Of a DNA stretch of 20,970 nt, positions 15,796 to 20,970 are shown piece after piece. The stretch is from positions 1 to 20,970 of the forward strand of contig CAVVFJ010000007.1 of NCBI GenBank assembly GCA_963747425.1. Reading direction: 5' to 3'. The notes under the pieces were generated by a model that saw only the letters and a program-made list of their open reading frames with translations, made no database searches and was not told the DNA's origin. A program made the translations under genes and the position numbers. Source of the stretch: DASUPK01 sp963747425 (GTDB lineage: Bacteria > Actinomycetota > Thermoleophilia > Solirubrobacterales > 70-9). Position 1 is the stretch's first letter, and every line of letters begins with the position of its first letter.

Positions 15796-16635
15796 GTGAC
15801 GGACTCGGCGCAAGACGAGCACCCGGTCCCGCCCGAATGGGAGCGGGTCGGCCACCCGGAGACGCTGGAGTGGTGGGAGGCCCGCCATCGCGACCATCGT
15901 GGCTTCGACGCCGTCGGGTACGCGGGCGCAGGTGAGGCGTACAACGCCTGGCTCTATCGCGTCCGCCGCAGCCTCTTCCGGCGCCACGTTGCGTCGCTGG
16001 CGCGGCCGGACACCTCGGTGCTGGACGTCGCGTCGGGGAACGGCTTCTACCTGGACCGCTGGATGGAGGCTGGCGCCGGCCGGGTTGTTGGATCTGACGT
16101 GTCCGAGACGGCGGTGCAGCGGTTGAGGCGGAGCTTTCCGGGGACGCGGATCGATCGCTTCGACGTCTCCGGTCCGCCCCTCGAGCTGCCCCAGGGCCAG
16201 TTCGACCTGGTCTCGGCGTTCGATGTGCTCTTTCACCTGGTCGACGACGCCGCCTATCGGCGCGCCCTTTCGAACCTGGCATTGCTGGTGCAGCCCGGCG
16301 GCACACTGGTGATCAGCGAGAACTTCCGCCGGGAGGGGCCCCGCCGGTTCGCCTCCGTCCAGGTCAACCGGGAGGAGGGGGAGATCCTCGAGGCCCTGCA
16401 TCGGGCCGGATTCGAAGTCATGGAGCGCCACCCGATGTTCGTGGTGATGAACGCGCCGGCTTGCGGCGGCGGCCGCCTCCTCCATGCCTGGTGGCGCCAC
16501 GTGCACGAGCTGCTGACCAAGCGGCCACGCGCAGGCACGGTGCTCGGGCCGGCGCTCTATCCGGTCGAGCTGGCCTGCCTGGAGGCCGTCCGGCGCGCGC
16601 CCTCCACTGAGCTCGCGATCTGCCGGAGGGTCTAG
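15796..16635 (+). CDS. Class I SAM-dependent methyltransferase
   Basis: The 279-residue protein is uninterrupted. The cofactor loop is VLDVASGNGFYLDRW (residues 75-89), the second acidic end is GSDVSETAV (99-107), and the later motifs are FDLVSAFDVLFHLVDD and LVQPGGTLVISENF. These fit the Methyltransf_11/25 group. The N-terminus WERVGHPETLEWWEARH resembles sugar- or lipid-linked methyltransferases in which an initial helix binds the acceptor. GTG 15796 is preferred because a -10 box lies 6 bases upstream. TTG 15790 would add two residues. The gene is head-to-head with the sulfotransferase and convergent with the GT2 at 16632, overlapping it by four bases. It may methylate a sugar hydroxyl of the polymer, but the substrate is not evident. 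Confidence 0.88.
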   Translation: MTDSAQDEHPVPPEWERVGHPETLEWWEARHRDHRGFDAVGYAGAGEAYNAWLYRVRRSLFRRHVASLARPDTSVLDVASGNGFYLDRWMEAGAGRVVGSDVSETAVQRLRRSFPGTRIDRFDVSGPPLELPQGQFDLVSAFDVLFHLVDDAAYRRALSNLALLVQPGGTLVISENFRREGPRRFASVQVNREEGEILEALHRAGFEVMERHPMFVVMNAPACGGGRLLHAWWRHVHELLTKRPRAGTVLGPALYPVELACLEAVRRAPSTELAICRRV

Positions 16636-18328
16636 GCCCGGCTCAGCTCGAGCTCCACCACCGGCATGCCGAGCCGCCGGCGATCGCTCGACCCGTTGCG
16701 GGAAGGGACCAGGGGTCGGCTGATGATTACCAGGCCCGAGTCGGCTGCTGCGCTCGCGAACGGCGGAGACAGCCGGACCTCGAGCGCCTCGCCATTTGAG
16801 GCGATCAAATCGCGAGGGATCTGCATCGAGCCGGCGTAGACGCCCAGCAGGTAGCCGGACGGGTCGCCCCGGAGTCCGCCCGTCTCCAGCCGCAGGACAG
16901 CGCTGTTGGCCGGAGAGCTCACCCGCAGGAGTGCCACCGGCTCCGTCCAGCGGAAGCTCCGATCAGAACCCTCCTCGAGGCCTTGGGTGCCGATCAGTAC
17001 GCCGTCGAGATCCGAAGCCCCGATCGCCCCGGCCGCGCTGTCAACCGGCGGCAACCACCTCTCCCCAGCGATCTCCTCGAGCTGGGTGGCGCGGACGGTT
17101 CGATGTTGGGCGGAGACGTAACTCCGCCAGCGCGTCTCGAAAGGGATCACCCCGGCAGCGGCCATGGTTTGGTGGAGGCGAGCCGTCGTTCGCTCCCAGG
17201 CGAGCCGCGGGCGCGCACCGGCGAGCCGGGCGGGCATACGAGCCGCAAGCTCGCGGCTCAGCCATCTGCGGTCGCGCGGATGGTTGCTGATCGCCGAGCG
17301 GAGGGCATCGACAACCGGCCGAGCGACCTCGCCGCTGTAGGCATAACGTCGCTCCCAGAGTCCGGGTGGCCCGAAGTAGCGTTCGCAGAACTCTGGGCTT
17401 TGCTCCCGTAGGACGATGCATTCCCCGCGCGCGAAGTCGGCACCCAGCTCCAGGGCGAAGGCCATCTCGGTTTCCAGCTCATGGGTGATCACCGCATCCT
17501 CGAGGTGCTTGATGCGGGCGCCCTGTTCGGCGAGATGGGCCGACATCAGCGAAGGGGCATAAAGCCCGAGGCGCTCGTCGAGTCCCCCGACGCGGGTGTA
17601 GGTCTCGCCCCGGAGCGCTACAGCCGTTGTGTTGAGCCGGATCCAGCCCGCCCGATCCCATTCGTCGAACGACCGCGGACCATCGCTCGCTCAACGGGCT
17701 GATGCCGTCGGACGGGCTCTGGACGTGGGTCAGGGTGGCGGCATCGAGATCGAAGTCGACGGCGAACGCCTGCGCCACAACGGCCAGGCACTCTCGAGGT
17801 ACCGCGCGGACGTGCGCTTCGGTGAAAAGGAGCACCGGCGCTTGCGCGGCGCGTGCTCCCGCGTCATAGAGGCCCATCAGCGGGGCGCCGGTCGCCGCCG
17901 ACGATCTCGTCCTGCGGGGCGAGCTCCGACGCCACCTGGCGCTCGAACTCCGGATGCCGCCCGTCCGCGCCCAGGACGACCTGAAAGCGCTCGCGCGGGA
18001 GCGTCTGGCTCCGGGTCCAGGTGCGGAGGTGCTTGACGACGTCGCCCCGCGGGTCCTCGAGCGGGATGACGACGGCGAGTTCCAGGGGAACCGTCTTGGG
18101 CTTGCCCGCCTCGAGCGACGGAGGCCGCTGAGTGGCCGGGTGAGCGCGGGCGGGAGTCGGATGGGTGGCGCGGAAGCTGGCCGTTTCGGTTTCCAGCCGG
18201 GCAACCGTCTGCCTGGCCTCCTCCGCCTCGCGCTCCGCCGCGGCCGCACGCTGTTCGGCGTGGGCGGCCATCTTGCGGGCTTGCGCCGTCTCCTCCTGCA
18301 GCTGGGATCCCTCGCTGTTGCGACGATC
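16632..18328 (-). CDS. GT2-like glycosyltransferase with N-terminal coiled coil and C-terminal domain (frame slips)
   Basis: The protein reads in order: a coiled coil (GSQLQEETAQARKMAAHAEQ, AAAEREAEEARQTVARLETE); a GT-A core (ELAVVIPLEDPRGDVVKHLR, FQVVLGADGRHPEFERQVAS, then in the next frame LYDAGARAAQAPVLLFTEAH, an end-of-strand T-E-A-H where GT2 enzymes have D-x-D); and, from 17546 down, ISNHPRDRRWLSRELA. The last 130 residues form the beta-rich module RSFRWTEPVALLRVSSP to DRRRLGMPVVELELSRA. Slips lie near 17890 and between 17680 and 17550. No clear start codon is visible between the upstream stop (18334) and the coiled coil, so the 5' end is approximate. It follows the GT4 gene directly and is probably cotranscribed. 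Reconstructed length is about 560 residues. Confidence 0.7.
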
Positions 18329-18333
18329 GCGGG

Positions 18334-19378
18334 CTAGACCGCCAGGAGCTTGGCCTCGTGCTCGAAGCCGAGCGCGCGTGCGTCGGCCTGCCACTGCACC
18401 CGGGTCAGCCTGCCGAGCTCGTCGAGGGGCGCCGCCGCCGGCTCGCCGCGAGGCGCGATCTGGCCAAACATCTCGACGATAGCCTGGCAGTGCGAGGTGG
18501 CACTGTGGCGGGTGACGGCGAGGTCGCGGTTGGCGGCGCCCATGTCCGCCCGGTAGGCGCGCAAGTCCTCACGCAGGGAGACGGTGTCGCGGGACGGCGT
18601 GTCGACCTGCCAGTCGAAGTTGACCGCCTCGAGCGCCGTGTAGCTGGACGGGGTTACCCAGCCGTCCCCCCCGTGGTGGTCGTAGACGTACGCCGCCCGG
18701 CCGCATGAGCATGGCCTCGACGATCACCCGTGACTTGCCTATGACGATGTCGCTGTCGTTCATCTCCGCCTCTGGTGCGACCGAGAAGCCGCCGCCCTGG
18801 AGCCCGCGCCGGGCGACCTCGATGCCCGCTTCCGAGCAGGCTCGGCTGATCAGCTCGAAGCGGTTGCCGGGGACCACGTAGTTGCCCAGCACCAGAGCCC
18901 GCTTTGGCTCCTCGCCGATGGGCCCACGCGGCGAGAAGCGGCGGGTGTCGACCGGCTGCTGGAGCCGAACCACCTGGGGGACGTGCCCCAGCGCCTGGGC
19001 ATGTTGCGCCGCTCGGTCATCCCCCGTAGCCATTAGCGCGCTGGTCACGCCCGGCAGCTGCGGAACCAGCCAGCGATCGTCGTGCTCGATCGCATGCAGG
19101 CAGAACGCCTGGGGGACGCCCCGATACCGGCTCGCAAGCGTATAGGCGCTGGGAGCGTCCTGCGCATAGATCGCGTCGCAGGTGTCCGGGAGCCCCAGGG
19201 CTCGGTGACGACCCGAAGGCCACGGCCCTCCGCGACGGCGGCCATTTCACCGGTCTCCTCCGTCAGGACGGTGACGCCATGGCCCATGCGCTCGAGCTGC
19301 TCCGCGACCGTCACCAGGTAGGTGCCGACGCCGCCGATGGTTGTCAGCTCTTGTACGGGTGCCGAGAACGAGGTTCAC
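18334..19378 (-). CDS. GT4-like glycosyltransferase (three or more frame slips)
   Basis: GTG 19378 starts VNLVLGTR. One base out of frame the protein continues QELTTIGGVGTYLVTVAEQL, the donor-loop start of a GT4 enzyme, then GHGVTVLTEETGEMAAVAEG. A new frame gives DAIYAQDAPSAYTLASRYRG, QAFCLHAIEHDDRWLVPQLPG, VVRLQQPVDTRRFSPRGP and DSDIVIGKSRVIVEAMLM. Near 18705 removing a single base joins this to GRAAYVYDHHGGDGWVTPSS, then NRDLAVTRHSATSHCQAIVE, ending in TAG 18334-18336. Full length is about 347 residues. Conservation through every break points to sequence error. The gene has its own TATACT promoter, and the next GT2 begins within a few bases of its stop. Donor and acceptor are unknown. Confidence 0.72.
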
Positions 19379-19387
19379 GGGCGGGCG

Positions 19388-19393
19388 AGTATA
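19388..19393 (-). promoter_or_regulatory. Predicted -10 box (TATACT) for the GT4 at 18334-19378
   Basis: On the minus strand TCCTATACTCGCC ends in a GTG start 9 bases beyond the box. The context matches the boxes at 6894 and 14559. Confidence 0.6.
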
Positions 19394-19405
19394 GGACCGC
19401 GGTCC
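19394..19405. repeat. Perfect 12-base palindrome beside the TATACT box
   Basis: GGACCGCGGTCC is fully self-complementary and abuts the -10 box on its upstream side. That places it in the spacer between -10 and -35, a usual repressor site. It may also be chance in GC-rich DNA. Confidence 0.35.
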
Positions 19406-19442
19406 CGGGCGGATGGGTGCCGGGATCGAACCGCCAGCTGCG

Positions 19443-19448
19443 TACACT
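19443..19448 (+). promoter_or_regulatory. Predicted -10 box (TACACT) for the 19457 GT2
   Basis: TACACTCGCGGCGCGTG leads straight into GTG 19457, the box ending 8 bases before it. The 64 bases between the divergent GTG codons (19378 and 19457 outward) hold both promoters and the palindrome. Confidence 0.55.
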
Positions 19449-19456
19449 CGCGGCGC

Positions 19457-20921
19457 GTGTCGGAGCCTCCGCGAATCTCGGTGCTGCTGCCGCTCACGGA
19501 CGAGCGCGGCGCGGGCGTCGAGCTGCGTCCGGGCCTGGGCGGGACAGTCCGTCGATCCCGACAGCTTCGAGATCGTGGCGCTGGCGCCCGGCGAGGACGG
19601 TGAGCTCGAGCGGGCCGGTGCGACCGCTGCTCCGGGCGCACGATCGCTGGATCGTCGCCCCGCGGGAAGGACGAGTACGAGCTGCTTCAACCTCGGAGCG
19701 CAGGGAGGGGAGTGGGAGAGTTCGTATTCGTCACCGAGGCTCATTGCGTCCCGGAGTCGGGACTGCCTCGGCGGCGATGCTCGAGGAGCTCGACCGCACC
19801 GGGCGCGCCGGGTGTCCGCGGGCAGCAGCGTGCCCGAGGCCGCGGGCGCGCTCGGCGTGCTCGAGCGCGACGCGTTCGAGGACGCCCTGCGGATCGAGGA
19901 GGACCCGCGAGCACTGGCGCAAGATCCTGATCCACAGCCTCGCGATCCGGCGCGAGCCTCTACCTCGAAGGCGGGTGGTCTGCCCGGCCGTGTATGGAGA
20001 CTTCGCGCCCGTGGCCGCTTGGCGATCGCTCTGCACTCCGGAGGTCAGCGACTCGTGTTCAGCCCGCGTCCGCGGGTCCGGCACGTCTACGACGGCGATC
20101 TGGGCCAGCTCGGCTCCCACGTCCGCAGCTTCGGCCGCGGGGAGATGCGCTACCGCAGCGAGGTCCCCGCGGAGGTCGCTGGGCGCTATCTGGACCCGGC
20201 CGTGGAATGGGAGCAGCGTCTCGGGCACACGCGCGCCGGCGCCCTGCGTGCGGCTGCGGGCTGCGATCGTGCTGCGCTGCCCCGGGACCATCCGCGAGGC
20301 ATTGCGGCACGCCGGGGTTGCCGTCTTCGGTCCGCGCCTCTCGATCGCGCGACGCCCGGTGTCGGTGCGGCGCGGGCGCGGCGGCGGGCGAAGCGCTCGC
20401 GCGACCGGGAGCGGGCCCGGCGGGGCTTCCGGGAGTTCTGGCGCCTGACCAGCCGGCGCGGGCGCATCGAGGGCCTGGCGGAGGCCCGGCTAGGTGAGGT
20501 TCCGGCATCGCCGCCCGCTCGAGAGCTCGACCTGGGTGAATCGGTGGCAGGTCGGTCGATCGGCTTCTTCCACCTGGAGGACGTCGGCGGCGGCGAGTCC
20601 GTCCGCTGGACGGCGCCGCTGGCGTCGATCAAGGTCAACGTTCCCGGGACGGGCCTGGCACGTGCGCACCTCGGGCTTCTACCGCTCGAAAGGCCGAAGG
20701 GTGTCTCCGCCCCGAGGCCGCGTGTCGCGGTCGACGGCCGGGTAGTTCCAGCGGCAGTTGCGGATGCGGCGGTCGAGTTCGAGATCGCCGGCGGTGAGCA
20801 CTGGATCTCCATCGCCTGCCATCCGTTCTGGCCGCGACAGCACGGCGTCGACGATCCCCGCGCACTCGGGGTTCCCGTGCGGTCGTTGAGCTTCGATCCC
20901 ACTGAGAGGCTGGTCGGGTGA
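19457..20921 (+). CDS. GT2-like glycosyltransferase with C-terminal domain (many frame slips)
   Basis: GTG 19457 starts VSEPPRISVLLPLTDERGAG, a GT2 first strand. Across frames it continues CVRAWAGQSVDPDSFEIVAL, VRPLLRAHDRWIVAPREG, EFVFVTEAHCVPESG (T-E-A-H in the place of the GT2 metal motif, as in the 16632 gene), EHWRKILIHSLAIRRE, and RLVFSPRPRVRHVYDGDLGQ. From about 20080 one frame runs to TGA 20919-20921. It includes GSHVRSFGRGEMRYRSEV, an Arg-rich linker, and a beta module FFHLEDVGGGESVRWTAPLA to DDPRALGVPVRSLSFDPTE. At least six slips lie between 19515 and 20040. The layout is that of the 16632 gene without its coiled coil. Reconstructed length is about 488 residues. Confidence 0.72.
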
Positions 20922-20970
20922 CGGAGACGCTGGGCGCCCTGGCCTCGGAGATCACCTCATGCGCCCGGTG
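20918..20970 (+). CDS. N-terminus of a possible uracil-DNA glycosylase (partial)
   Basis: GTG 20918 overlaps the preceding stop by four bases (GTGA). The 17 visible codons read VTETLGALASEITSCAR, and the next codon begins TG, so Cys or Trp follows. L-x-x-L-A-x-E-I-x-x-C-x-x-C is how family 4/5 uracil-DNA glycosylases begin, where the two cysteines bind an iron-sulfur cluster. That would be a DNA-repair housekeeping gene and the right limit of the glycan locus. The evidence is a short stretch only, and any other protein could start this way. Confidence 0.35.
   Translation, partial: MTETLGALASEITSCAR

Noticed and set aside
19279..20448. A 389-codon open frame across the last glycosyltransferase region
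   Set aside because: Only fragments of it match the GT2 protein. It strings together pieces of the true frame and shadow sequence because of the frame slips.
1..20970. CRISPR array, tRNA or rRNA genes
   Set aside because: No regularly spaced repeats, cloverleaf-like sequence with a TTCGA arm, or rRNA-conserved stretch was found when reading both strands.

Overview
The window is about 21 kb of very GC-rich bacterial DNA with GTG/TTG starts, strongly G/C-biased third codon positions and TAnnnT-type -10 boxes placed almost directly on start codons. This suggests a high-GC actinomycete. Several protein flavours (the Wzm N-terminus, a glycosyltransferase with a YVYDHHGGDGW motif) make me think of Thermoleophilia/Solirubrobacterales, but that placement is inference. 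No rRNA, tRNA, CRISPR array, transposase or phage gene is visible.

Almost everything is one surface-polysaccharide locus. At the left edge (1-3859) are the tail of a GDP-mannose 4,6-dehydratase, a GDP-mannose 3,5-epimerase-like enzyme, a convergent FkbM methyltransferase, a hypothetical protein and a class I methyltransferase. Next comes a leftward wzm-wzt ABC exporter (3974-6130) whose ATPase carries a C-terminal glycan-binding domain. Between 6180 and 6884 is scar-like DNA: a 5' stub of a GT4 gene and a shrunken, frameshifted paralogue of the 2957 methyltransferase. A leftward operon (6914-10676) holds GT4, a small coiled-coil protein, a second GT4 and a second gmd. Divergent from it are fcl (GDP-L-fucose synthase) and a polytopic GT-C-like membrane protein. 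The right part (13448-20921) has a GT2, a sulfotransferase, a methyltransferase, a GT2, a GT4 and another GT2. The last bases start a gene that may be a uracil-DNA glycosylase, possibly the edge of the locus.

Together the genes could make GDP-mannose-derived sugars (6-deoxy-mannose/L-fucose, L-galactose or L-gulose), polymerise them in the cytoplasm, decorate the chain with methyl and sulfate groups, and export it through Wzm/Wzt. The sulfotransferase and two GT2 enzymes share a similar C-terminal beta-rich module, the most unusual protein-level signal here.

Quality caveat: genes left of about 6.1 kb read cleanly, but most genes to the right are broken by single-base frame changes although conserved sequence continues in the next frame. 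That pattern looks more like consensus sequence error than biological decay, except at 6180-6884 where real degeneration is also visible. For such genes the spans given cover the reconstructed gene, not one open frame.
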